6,575 bases of DNA from Clostridiaceae bacterium (GTDB taxonomy: Bacteria; Bacillota; Clostridia; Acetivibrionales; DUMC01). Position 1 is the stretch's first letter, and each line of letters opens with the position of its first letter. The notes beneath the pieces were generated by a model that saw only the letters and a list, made by a program, of their open reading frames with translations, was not told the DNA's origin and did not search any database. Positions 1 to 5,889 of this stretch are shown here, piece by piece. Position numbers and translations under genes: made by a program. Where the stretch lies: the NCBI GenBank assembly GCA_012512865.1, contig JAAZDH010000184.1, positions 1 through 6,575 of the forward strand. The letters are read 5' to 3'.

Positions 1-166
1 ATATAAGCTCTATTCCACCTTGGATGAAATTAATGAAAATCAGCTTGATGAGCACTACCACGAGTTTTTTGAAGCCATGAAATTCTTATTTAACAGCGAT
101 AAAAAGTTTTCAGATTTCCAGGAGATCTGGACAAATTATTCCGTTAAACTGAGAGAAATGAATTAA
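1..166 (+). CDS. 3' end of an unrecognised gene (partial)
   Basis: An open frame enters from the left edge (first full codon at base 2) and ends at TAA 164-166, giving 54 C-terminal residues ending in SVKLREMN. The fragment is hydrophilic, rich in acidic and aromatic residues (for example DEHYHEFFEAMKFLF), and has no membrane segment or cysteine cluster. It looks like a helical cytoplasmic domain. I do not recognise the family. The next gene is convergent: its stop codon lies 45 bases downstream on the opposite strand. That the frame is coding is inferred from its plausible amino acid composition and its uninterrupted run to the window edge. The absence of the N-terminus prevents any functional call. 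Confidence 0.55.
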   Translation, partial: YKLYSTLDEINENQLDEHYHEFFEAMKFLFNSDKKFSDFQEIWTNYSVKLREMN

Positions 167-204
167 AAAATAGCAAGATTCATCTGGACAAGGTATTTGT
201 ATAT

Positions 205-222
205 GGCACGTCAAGTGCTTTT
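205..222 (+). terminator. weak candidate terminator hairpin
   Basis: GCAC (206-209) and GTGC (215-218) can pair around a five-base loop, extended by one G-T pair, and are followed by TTTT at 219-222. It sits between two convergent genes, as a terminator for the leftmost gene would. The stem is only four to five pairs and it overlaps the stop codon of the minus-strand gene, so this is a weak call. Confidence 0.25.
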
Positions 223-1158
223 GAAAAAGTATCTCTTCAGCTTAATTGTCAAAACCCATGTTGCTGCAAGGGGTACTCCGGCCAATACGGCAAGGTGGTA
301 TCCTTGTATTGGGATGTTTTCCAGGAGCAATAGCTCCTTTGGAGGGAATTTCATATTTTCAAGGATGGTTGAGTAGCTGGAATTAAAAAGTGTTATAACT
401 GCAGATGCTGTAATCATGGCTAATGCAAATACTGTACCCCGCCAGGCCCATGGCTGCAATCGCAACAATCCCCATACAAGGGAAAAAAGGCAAAGGATAG
501 TAATATCGAGCAGGATTATGCCCTTGAGCCCGTGGAAGAATGTGCCGAACACGGGGAAAATCCCGTTAAGCAGAATAAGAATATGCAATACAATTATATA
601 AAAAATGAGAAGCCAGCTGACGGCCAAGACGGAAACAGGTATTTTTTCAATCCGGCAGCTTGTTTTATCATTCTTTTCGAAAGTATAAACTATATTTCTT
701 CTTTTATAGAAACAAATCAATAACGGTGGAAAAACCGCATAAGACAATATAGAAAGGGTTAGTATAATCAAGATTGCGGTGATTGACATTTCTTTCGTCG
801 CTACCAGGATAAAAAACGCAATTATAATAAGCGGAATGCCTGTAATCAACCAGGAATACAACAAGGAAACAGTAAGTTTCGCAGCCCATTTTTTTATTTT
901 TAAGTGACCATATCCTGAAACTAAAAGAGCTAGTGCTATTATGTAGTAACCTATTACCTGGCTGGCAATATTCGCAAACATAAAAGAACCAAAACCAAAA
1001 CCTTCATAGTGAAAACGGCCGCCGTGAGAAAAGAGATAGAAACAGTATATTTCAAGCGAGGCCAGGAAAGCGATCCCAATACCTGCAAGGGAAAAGATCC
1101 ACCCCAGCATTTTAATCAATAAGCTTCTATCCTTAAGATTTACACCATTTTCGTTCAT
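211..1158 (-). CDS. polytopic membrane protein of unknown function
   Basis: A 315-residue integral membrane protein. By eye there are about eight hydrophobic segments, near residues 18-43, 61-83, 95-119, 124-150, 174-200, 205-235, 240-262 and 285-307. A charged loop lies at about 151-172 (KRRNIVYTFEKNDK) and the C-terminus is basic (KLKRYF). No catalytic motif, nucleotide-binding motif or transporter signature is visible and I do not recognise the family. The start is supported by GGAG (plus-strand CTCC, 1166-1169) seven bases upstream of ATG. The gene is transcribed away from the AraC-like ORF and DUF362 gene and shares with them a divergent intergenic region. Its stop faces the stop of the partial gene at 1-166. 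That it is a real gene is likely. Any function would be a guess. Confidence 0.8.
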   Translation of the reverse strand: MNENGVNLKDRSLLIKMLGWIFSLAGIGIAFLASLEIYCFYLFSHGGRFHYEGFGFGSFMFANIASQVIGYYIIALALLVSGYGHLKIKKWAAKLTVSLLYSWLITGIPLIIIAFFILVATKEMSITAILIILTLSILSYAVFPPLLICFYKRRNIVYTFEKNDKTSCRIEKIPVSVLAVSWLLIFYIIVLHILILLNGIFPVFGTFFHGLKGIILLDITILCLFSLVWGLLRLQPWAWRGTVFALAMITASAVITLFNSSYSTILENMKFPPKELLLLENIPIQGYHLAVLAGVPLAATWVLTIKLKRYFFKST

Positions 1159-1218
1159 CTTAAAACTCCATTTTCATGCAGAGTTCCACCGAAAGGAAAT
1201 CTCACATTCATTAGTTTT

Positions 1219-1246
1219 ATTTTACAGTAAAGAAAGAAAAAAGCAA
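1219..1246 (-). promoter_or_regulatory. candidate promoter for the minus-strand membrane protein gene
   Basis: Read on the minus strand, TTGCTT (plus 1241-1246) and TAAAAT (plus 1219-1224) are separated by 16 bases and lie about 60 bases upstream of the start codon at 1158. The match is moderate and rests on eye inspection of an AT-rich stretch, where such boxes also arise by chance. Confidence 0.35.
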
Positions 1247-1280
1247 CACTTTGCGATAAATGCACTTTGAGAATAAAAAA

Positions 1281-1309
1281 TTGACTTATTTTGATAATAA
1301 TAATATTAT
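1281..1309 (+). promoter_or_regulatory. strong sigma-A-type promoter
   Basis: TTGACT (1281-1286) and TATTAT (1304-1309) are separated by exactly 17 bases, a near-consensus housekeeping promoter. The predicted start of transcription is near 1316, about 50 bases before the ATG of the AraC-like ORF. The -10 box overlaps a perfect 12-bp palindrome, AATAATATTATT (1299-1310), that could be an operator or merely AT-rich sequence. The same transcript could run on into the DUF362 gene, because no terminator is evident between them. Confidence 0.6.
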
Positions 1310-1366
1310 TTAGTGTGGGGTCAGTTAATTGTTAATATGGGATTAATTTAATATAAGGTGTTTTTT

Positions 1367-1525
1367 ATGGAAACTCATGAAAGAGAACGTATAGAAAGGC
1401 TTTTACACGATATAGCCCTTGTATATGACAGCAATGAATACTTCCACCGCTTATTTAAGTCCCGCCTTGGCATGACTTCGCTTCGATTCCGTGCGGCCTA
1501 TTCTTCGCAAACGAATAAACAATGA
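1367..1525 (+). CDS. short ORF resembling the C-terminal part of an AraC-family DNA-binding domain
   Basis: A 52-residue ORF with AAGGTG (1355-1360) six bases before ATG and a strong promoter further upstream. The stretch IALVYDSNEYFHRLFKSRL followed by GMT and FR matches the pattern of the second helix-turn-helix of AraC/XylS regulators, where IA, YF-x-R-x-FK and GM[TS]-x-x-x-[FY]R are the usual conserved positions. About three residues expected between IA and the YF helix (normally containing GF) are missing, and the first helix-turn-helix and any sensor domain are absent. It therefore looks like a remnant of a regulator that has kept, or gained, expression signals. Alternatives are a genuine mini-regulator or a chance ORF. 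The family resemblance is by eye only. No DNA-binding activity can be assumed. Confidence 0.45.
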   Translation: METHERERIERLLHDIALVYDSNEYFHRLFKSRLGMTSLRFRAAYSSQTNKQ

Positions 1526-1569
1526 GTGAAGGTTGATGTCCTGCCGGGAGATATGCCTCCCTCTAACCG

Positions 1570-1728
1570 TAAAGGTGTTATCATGTAATAAGCAAAGGGA
1601 GTGCTTGGGGCGGCATACAAGCAGTACCCTATGGGTAAAGGTGTTACCATATAGTAAGCAAAGTTGACTTCCGGGAAAGTGTCAGTAGGCTGATACCGAG
1701 TAAAGATGTTACAATATAATAAGCAAAG
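1570..1728 (+). repeat. three direct 28-bp repeats with palindromic core, upstream of the DUF362 gene
   Basis: Three copies lie at 1570-1597, 1636-1663 and 1701-1728. All begin TAAAG, contain TGTTA and end TAAGCAAAG. They differ at only five positions. Start-to-start spacing is 66 and 65 bp, and the intervening 37-38 bp are unrelated. Each core is an inverted repeat: TTAT-N6-ATAA in copy 1, TTAC-N6-GTAA in copy 2 and TTAC-N6-ATAA in copy 3. Copies 1 and 2 differ by a change on both arms that keeps the symmetry. This favours a dimeric protein-binding site (operator) over random duplication. Copy 3 overlaps the Shine-Dalgarno sequence AAAGGAG (1725-1731) of the next gene, so a bound protein there could block transcription or translation. 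The factor is unknown. Confidence 0.6.
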
Positions 1729-1731
1729 GAG
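1725..1731 (+). promoter_or_regulatory. ribosome binding site of the DUF362 gene
   Basis: AAAGGAG lies eight bases before ATG 1740 and fixes that start. Its first four bases are the last four of the third 28-bp repeat. An equivalent AAAGGGAG follows repeat 1 but no start codon follows it at a useful distance. Confidence 0.75.
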
Positions 1732-1739
1732 CTGGGAAA

Positions 1740-2843
1740 ATGATTGGCAAGAAGGAGATACGCGTTATTTATGGGGAAAATCCCGGAAAAATGGTACAAG
1801 AGTTGCTTGACGCCATAAAACCCGGGGAAGAAATAGACAAAAACGCGCTTGTCGGGATTAAACCAAACCTCGTTGTAGCAAAGCCTTCCAGCTCGGGTGC
1901 AACAACCACGCCAGAAATAGTGGCAGGGCTCATTGAGTACTTGAAATCGAAAGGCCGTGATAAAATAGTAATCATGGAAGGCTCCTGGGTAGGGGGCAGG
2001 ACATCGGAGGCATTTAAAGCATGCGGGTATGAAAATTTGTCCAGGAAATATAATGTTCCCCTAATTGACCTGCAAAAGGACAGCTGCAAGGCGTATGAAA
2101 TAGATGGCATGAGAATAAACATCTGCGGCTATGCTAATAGGGTTGATTACTTAATAAATGTACCGGTCTTAAAGGGCCATTGCCAGACCAACATTACGTG
2201 TGCTTTGAAGAATATGAAAGGTTGTATACCCGATTCCGAGAAAAGGAGATTTCACACCATGGGTTTGCACAAACCCATTGCATATTTGAACAAGCTGATA
2301 AAACAAGACCTTGTTATCGTTGACGGCATGAATGGCGACTTGAACTTTGAAGAAGGCGGGAACCCGGTTCAAATGAATAGGATAATCGCGGGAAAGGATC
2401 CTGTGCTGGTGGACGCATACGCCGCTTATTTGATGGGTTTTAGCGTCGAGGAAATCCCGTATATCACCATGGCTGAAGAAATCGGCGTGGGCACCGCCGA
2501 CCTGGCAAATGCCGATATTATTGAATTGAGCAAGGATAAAGGAAAGGATAGCGGATCAAGGAGGATAACCCCGTCAAGAAGAGTTAAACAGTTATCAAGG
2601 CATATTGTCGAGGACAGTGCTTGCTCAGCTTGCTATGGAAGTCTTATTTATGCACTTGAAAGATTAGATGAGAAGGGTCTTTTAAGCAAGCTGAAAGAGA
2701 AGCTGTATATTGGCCAGGGATTTAAGGGCAAAAAGCATGGCGGGATAGGTATCGGCGCATGCACTTTAGGATTTGATAAATGTGTCAAGGGCTGTCCGCC
2801 AAAAGCCAGGGATATTGTAGAGTACCTGGGAGGCCTTACATAA
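1740..2843 (+). CDS. DUF362 family protein with Cys-rich C-terminus
   Basis: A complete 367-residue protein that I recognise as DUF362 (PF04015). The N-terminal part holds the family-like segment GIKPNLV (39-45), then SSGATTTPE, EGSW with R-T-SEAF-x-x-CGY, DYLINVPVLKGH, and NITCALKNMKGCIPD followed by RRFHTMGLH. The second half has DGM-x-GDLNFEEGGNP and AGKDPVLVDAYAAYLMG. The C-terminus carries C295-x2-C298 and C341-x6-C348-x3-C352 (GCPP), a spacing that could bind an iron-sulfur cluster or another metal. This is inference, not a known site. The function of DUF362 is unsettled, and some relatives are annotated as Fe-S proteins. There is no signal peptide, so it is expected in the cytoplasm. 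Three palindromic repeats upstream suggest dedicated regulation. It converges on a small minus-strand ORF with only three bases between the stop codons. Confidence 0.85.
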   Translation: MIGKKEIRVIYGENPGKMVQELLDAIKPGEEIDKNALVGIKPNLVVAKPSSSGATTTPEIVAGLIEYLKSKGRDKIVIMEGSWVGGRTSEAFKACGYENLSRKYNVPLIDLQKDSCKAYEIDGMRINICGYANRVDYLINVPVLKGHCQTNITCALKNMKGCIPDSEKRRFHTMGLHKPIAYLNKLIKQDLVIVDGMNGDLNFEEGGNPVQMNRIIAGKDPVLVDAYAAYLMGFSVEEIPYITMAEEIGVGTADLANADIIELSKDKGKDSGSRRITPSRRVKQLSRHIVEDSACSACYGSLIYALERLDEKGLLSKLKEKLYIGQGFKGKKHGGIGIGACTLGFDKCVKGCPPKARDIVEYLGGLT

Positions 2844-2846
2844 ATA

Positions 2847-3038
2847 TCAGAACTTCTCTCTCGGCTTGTCGACTGTCTTGCTGCCCGGTTTATCGTCCGG
2901 TTTATCGATCGGCTTATTGCTCTGCTTGTAATCGGTAATCAGATCCAGGCGACTGCCAAGGCGGGTCTTTTTGAAGATGTTGCTGATATGAAACTTGACC
3001 GTCAGAAAGCCTAAAAACAGGTATGCCAGTGTCCACAT
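2847..3038 (-). CDS. possible small single-pass membrane protein with Lys-Pro-rich tail
   Basis: Starting at ATG 3036-3038 (minus strand) this ORF encodes 63 residues. It opens with a hydrophobic helix, MWTLAYLFLGFLTVKF, then a basic stretch (IFKKTRLGSRL), then a charged tail with KP repeats (NKPIDKPDDKPGSKTVDKP). GGAG (plus-strand CTCC at 3047-3050) lies eight bases before this ATG. A longer form could begin at GTG 3075-3077. Part of the tail comes from a 12-bp tandem duplication, CCGGTTTATCG at 2885-2895 and 2897-2907. The order hydrophobic helix then basic residues also resembles the end of a wall-anchored protein, so it may be a fragment of a larger lost gene. I do not recognise a family. 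If it is not a gene, 2844-3151 holds nothing else I can identify. Confidence 0.3.
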   Translation of the reverse strand: MWTLAYLFLGFLTVKFHISNIFKKTRLGSRLDLITDYKQSNKPIDKPDDKPGSKTVDKPREKF

Positions 3039-3156
3039 GGCGGTTTCTCCGGCGGAGTTGCTGCCAAGAGCCGGCACAGCAAATGAACTTTAAAAGAGAG
3101 GTAAAAATAAGGCTATGACAGTCAATATGAAAGGCAAGAGAGAAGAAGATAATGAA

Positions 3157-3162
3157 AAGGAG
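3157..3162 (+). promoter_or_regulatory. ribosome binding site favouring a GTG start at 3173
   Basis: AAGGAG lies ten bases before GTG 3173-3175, which would give a signal peptide of normal length. The in-frame ATG at 3152 has only a weak purine-rich region upstream and would add seven very charged residues (MKRRDEK). Confidence 0.5.
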
Positions 3163-3172
3163 AGATGAAAAG

Positions 3173-3490
3173 GTGAAGGAAAAAAGAATCTGCGCTGTTA
3201 TCCTGAGTATGGTAATGTTGATGACCTTGCTGCCGACAGCAGCGATGGAATCCGCGGTTACAAATAAGGCAATAAGCGTTTCCACGGTGGAAGAACTGCG
3301 CGCCGCACTGGAAAACGATGCGGGAGCACATGTGAAGCTCATGAATGATATTATCTTCACCAGGGCAAATGCAGCCGATAGTTATGCTGGCGTTTATCTC
3401 GGGGATGGCTGCTATACTATCGATTTAAACGGCCATACTATAAAATACCATTACATGACGGGCGGAGAATTCTCTGACCAGGAGAAGTAA
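3173..3490 (+). pseudogene. N-terminal part of an exported beta-helix/SLH surface protein (frame broken)
   Basis: From GTG 3173 (or ATG 3152) the frame encodes a signal peptide: basic KEKR, hydrophobic ICAVILSMVMLMTLL, then PTAAMESA as a likely cleavage region. It continues with a mature start, ISVSTVEELRAALENDAG, and the segment YTIDLNGHTI. STVEELRAAL and IDLNGHTI are typical of the first rungs of pectate-lyase-like surface proteins of Clostridia. The frame stops at TAA 3488-3490 in mid-domain. The following frame is open from 3478 (PGEVINMGG) and continues the beta-helix, so both ORFs are almost certainly one gene. Adding a single C to the CC at 3478-3479 would read S-D-P-G-E-V-I-N-M across the break. 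Sequencing error, a true mutation or frameshifting during translation all remain possible. Confidence 0.7.
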
Positions 3491-3495
3491 TAAAT

Positions 3496-5259
3496 ATGGG
3501 AGGTGAGTATGGTAATACCAGGGCGCTTGTTATAAACGGACCGGGTTCAATTATCGGGGGGATTTGCGGTATAAGAGTCTGGAGCAGTGACAGCACTTTA
3601 ATCGTTAACGGCGGGACAATCAGGGGCATTATGGGCCACGGTATCACAGCCGGAGGTATTGTTTATATTAACGGTGGGGCTGTAATTGGTAATTTTGGCA
3701 GCATTGAATACGATCGAGCTATTGTTGTACTGAACGGAGGTGAAGTAGGAAAAGTAAATTTCAGCCCCCTTGGTGATAAAGATAATATGGAGTTTGGATA
3801 CGGTGTAATCAGGAACGGAGTATTCACAGGCCGTGGTGTTCTTAGTCGTGCTATCCTGGACGTTTCAGATCTCTCGATTAGCGAAGGTTCGTCCATCAGG
3901 GTGGAACACGGAGGGGGACTTATCGTCAGAAATAGCTTTGTCAACAAAGGCAGTTTAACTTATGAAGGAGGCCTGCTAAGTATTGGCGGTGAGGCTGTCG
4001 TTAAGCCCAATCCCGATCTGAATCATCATGCAACGGTAAATATATTCTTTGATGTGAATTTTAGCAGCCTGGATATACAGGAACAAGCAGATCTTTGTAT
4101 TAATAATGGCGCAACTGTAACAGTAACCGGCGCCTTTTCAACTAGCAGGAACAGCAACATCGAGGTAAAAAACGGAACGCTGAAGCTGCTTGGCAGCGTA
4201 GATCACAAGGGCAGGTCCGAGGGCGTGCCTGAACTTGCGGCACTGGAAGACCACGATGGAGTTCATGGCGGCGGACCGGATGAAGGCCACGGAGGAGGCC
4301 TGGGAGAAGGGCAGGAACGTAATTTTGCATTTGAAACTTTGGCTGCCAGGAGGCTCAAGGCACTCGGACTGTTCCAGGGTATTGGCACAAATCCGGATGG
4401 CAGCACCAACTTTGACCTTGCACGTGCCCCATCACGATTAGAGGCACTTGTTATGCTGGTACGCCTGTTGGGCAAGGATGCCGAGGCAAAAAACGGCAAC
4501 TGGAAGCACCCATTTACCGATGTGCCGGAATGGGCGGACAAGTACGTGGGTTATGCCTATGAAAAGGGATTGACAAAGGGCAGTTCTGCTACCTTGTTTG
4601 GTACAGGCACAGCCACTGCACAAATGTACTTGACTTTTGTTCTTCGGGCACTTGGCTATTCCGATGCCGAAGGAGGGGATTTCACATGGGACAAACCGGA
4701 AGAATTGGCGCACATTGCTCGTATCTTGAAGCCAGGCATTAACCTGGATGATTTCCTTCGTGCCGACGTGGTGCTAGTTTCCGAGGCAGCACTCTCGGCC
4801 TATCTTAAAAATAGCAAGAAGACGCTATTTGACAAACTGATTGAAGATGATGCGGTTACGATACCTGATAACAGCGATATACTTGATGCTCTAGCTACAC
4901 CGGGCAATGCCAGCATCACCTTGACCGGGGATACAGTAATAGATGTAGGTAACATTGAGATTGAAGGCAACAAAGAGATCATCCTGAACAACTTTTTACT
5001 TACCCTTAGAGGAATGCACCGTGTAACAGGGAAATCCTACCTGGATATCCGTGCAGGAGAGGGAACCACATTAAGTGCAGTTAATTTATCCGAACTCAGG
5101 GTTGACCTGTCCCATCTGCTACCTGGACTATCTGGGGAGATACCTCTTATGGAGATACATGATGCCAATATGTTTGCCCGGCCGCCAGATGATGGCTTTA
5201 TCGCGGTATACCCAAATGCTGGCGGACCAACAGTAATAACCTGCAGGGTGGAGCAATAG
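3496..5259 (+). CDS. beta-helix surface protein with internal SLH region (main part of a split gene)
   Basis: The frame from ATG 3496 encodes 587 residues. Residues 1 to about 240 form a right-handed beta-helix-like region: VNGGTIRG, INGGAVIG and LNGGEVGK recur exactly every 21 residues (near 37, 58 and 79). Residues 250-275 are a Gly/His/Glu-rich linker (EDHDGVHGGGPDEGHGGG). Residues 276 to about 435 are an SLH-type module: RRLKALGLFQGIG, SRLEALVMLVRLLG, HPFTDVPEWADKYVGYAYEKGLTKG, then MYLTFVLRALGYSD. SLH modules bind secondary cell wall polymers and hold proteins on the outer surface. Residues 450-587 are again beta-rich (ITLTGDTVIDVGNIEI). The protein has no signal peptide of its own; that lies in the preceding ORF, from which it is out of frame. 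AGGAG (3480-3484) eleven bases upstream could permit separate initiation, but the product would not be exported. Expressed alone it is probably non-functional. Confidence 0.75.
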   Translation: MGGEYGNTRALVINGPGSIIGGICGIRVWSSDSTLIVNGGTIRGIMGHGITAGGIVYINGGAVIGNFGSIEYDRAIVVLNGGEVGKVNFSPLGDKDNMEFGYGVIRNGVFTGRGVLSRAILDVSDLSISEGSSIRVEHGGGLIVRNSFVNKGSLTYEGGLLSIGGEAVVKPNPDLNHHATVNIFFDVNFSSLDIQEQADLCINNGATVTVTGAFSTSRNSNIEVKNGTLKLLGSVDHKGRSEGVPELAALEDHDGVHGGGPDEGHGGGLGEGQERNFAFETLAARRLKALGLFQGIGTNPDGSTNFDLARAPSRLEALVMLVRLLGKDAEAKNGNWKHPFTDVPEWADKYVGYAYEKGLTKGSSATLFGTGTATAQMYLTFVLRALGYSDAEGGDFTWDKPEELAHIARILKPGINLDDFLRADVVLVSEAALSAYLKNSKKTLFDKLIEDDAVTIPDNSDILDALATPGNASITLTGDTVIDVGNIEIEGNKEIILNNFLLTLRGMHRVTGKSYLDIRAGEGTTLSAVNLSELRVDLSHLLPGLSGEIPLMEIHDANMFARPPDDGFIAVYPNAGGPTVITCRVEQ

Positions 5260-5291
5260 GACCTGGAATTATATACATCCACCGGTATACA

Positions 5292-5404
5292 GGTGTGACA
5301 CATGGACGGGGGTAGCAAAGGTGACACATGGACGAGGGTAGTGTTACCCAGCGGTGGTGACACAGGTGACATGGGTGTGACACATGGACGGGGATAGTGT
5401 CACC
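5292..5404 (+). repeat. cluster of REP-like hairpin units
   Basis: Three related units lie at 5292-5315, 5320-5341 and 5374-5397. Each contains GTGACACATGGACG, a G-rich run and GTAG or ATAG. Inverted repeats are present: GTGTTACC (5341-5348) pairs with GGTGACAC (5356-5363) around seven bases, right after GTAG, and GTGACAC (5377-5383) pairs with GTGTCAC (5397-5403) around 13 bases. A GTAG tetranucleotide just 5' of a short hairpin is the hallmark of REP elements mobilised by REP-associated tyrosine transposases. The resemblance to that class is inference, and no such transposase is in the window. The cluster follows the surface-protein stop codon by about 30 bases and could also end its transcript, although no T-run is present. 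Confidence 0.6.
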
Positions 5405-5535
5405 TTGCAGAAAAGGGAGAGACCACGTATACCAGGCGGTTGTTCATATTGGGAACAGGAAGGAAAGGATTGCTGCAGCATCAAACGAATCACTTCTTAC
5501 CGCCATGGAGAAAGCAGGTTTATGTCCCCCAGCAA
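5395..5535 (+). repeat. long direct repeat, copy A
   Basis: This 141-base stretch matches 6437-6575 with about seven substitutions and one two-base indel by eye. It starts at TAGTGTCACC of the REP-like hairpin and continues into the ferredoxin fragment. The right end cannot be set because copy B reaches the window edge. Confidence 0.85.
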
Positions 5536-5710
5536 GGTGCGGGAGCGGGGCATGCGGCGTGTGCAGGTCACTGCTGATAAGCGGCGATGTTTTCATCCCG
5601 GAACACGTGGACGGCAGGAGGCTTGCAGACAAGCCATACGGGTATATTCATCCCTGCTCTCCTTCCCGCTGAGTGATTTGAAAATCGTGGTTCCCAGGGA
5701 GTTTAGCTGA
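5398..5710 (+). pseudogene. truncated, frameshifted [2Fe-2S] ferredoxin domain (copy A)
   Basis: This encodes a plant-type [2Fe-2S] domain: QAVVHIGNRKERIA, then ESLLTAMEKAGL, then the ligands C48-x4-C53-x2-C56 (in RCGSGACGVC) and C87 in GYIHPC, numbered from GTG 5397. All four ligands are intact. Such domains carry electrons and often form the C-terminal part of flavin/NAD(P)H reductases. Two defects are visible. The second copy at 6437 lacks a TA present here (near 5430-5433), so the GTG-started frame at 5397 is secondary. Near 5657-5663 the frame is lost: HPC continues to SPSR and TGA 5670-5672, whereas the expected family tail PLSDLKIVVPREF lies in another frame ending at TGA 5708-5710. 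The upstream reductase part is missing and is replaced by REP-like sequence. It is most likely a relic. Expression of a 91-residue ferredoxin from the GTG cannot be excluded. Confidence 0.7.
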
Positions 5711-5817
5711 GAGCTCATTGCTTTATTCGCCGGGGTGAAAGCTTGTCTCAATTACAAATCTAATAAGGATAAGCCAAGACTGGAGAAAGCTTACTAAAAA
5801 TAAAATGTAAAACACTC

Positions 5818-5846
5818 TTGACATTTGTGCCTTGATACAATAGAAT
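5818..5846 (+). promoter_or_regulatory. sigma-A-type promoter of the membrane protein/XRE module
   Basis: A perfect TTGACA (5818-5823) and TAGAAT (5841-5846) are separated by 17 bases. The predicted transcription start is near 5853, giving a leader of roughly 37 bases before ATG 5890. No obvious inverted repeat overlaps it, so autoregulation by the XRE protein is plausible but not shown. Confidence 0.65.
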
Positions 5847-5889
5847 AAATGTAAATAAGTCTTAACATTCCCAGGGGAGAATGATTGTT

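Noticed and set aside
1664..1669. TTGACT as a -35 box for the DUF362 gene
   Set aside because: No TATAAT-like sequence 16-18 bases downstream.
1715..1720. TATAAT in the third repeat as the DUF362 gene promoter
   Set aside because: No -35 box at a proper distance, and a start near 1727 would leave the ribosome binding site at or beyond the 5' end of the transcript.
1570..1724. Each 28-bp repeat also reads K-[GD]-V-[IT]-[MI] followed by double stops in one frame, like three copies of a gene end
   Set aside because: The upstream sequences do not match at protein level and the DNA palindrome explains the conservation better.
1570..1728. CRISPR array (28-bp repeats, 37-38-bp spacers)
   Set aside because: Only three copies that differ at five positions, the palindrome is in the middle with paired changes, there are no cas genes, and the last copy runs into a ribosome binding site.
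2995..3000. TTGACC as a -35 box for the surface protein gene
   Set aside because: No suitable -10 box at 16-18 bases.
3115..3168. 17-codon ORF (MTVNMKGKREED...) ahead of the surface protein, as a leader peptide
   Set aside because: Poorly placed Shine-Dalgarno sequence and no sign of an attenuator hairpin; more likely chance in purine-rich DNA.
2914..3360. 148-codon minus-strand ORF
   Set aside because: Overlaps the signal-peptide region of the surface protein and reads as low-complexity Ser/Phe-rich shadow sequence.
3480..3500. Programmed -1 ribosomal frameshift joining the two surface-protein frames
   Set aside because: No slippery heptamer or downstream hairpin is visible; a one-base loss is simpler.
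4235..4713. Several ORFs overlapping the SLH-coding region on both strands
   Set aside because: They are in shadow frames of a clearly coding SLH module.
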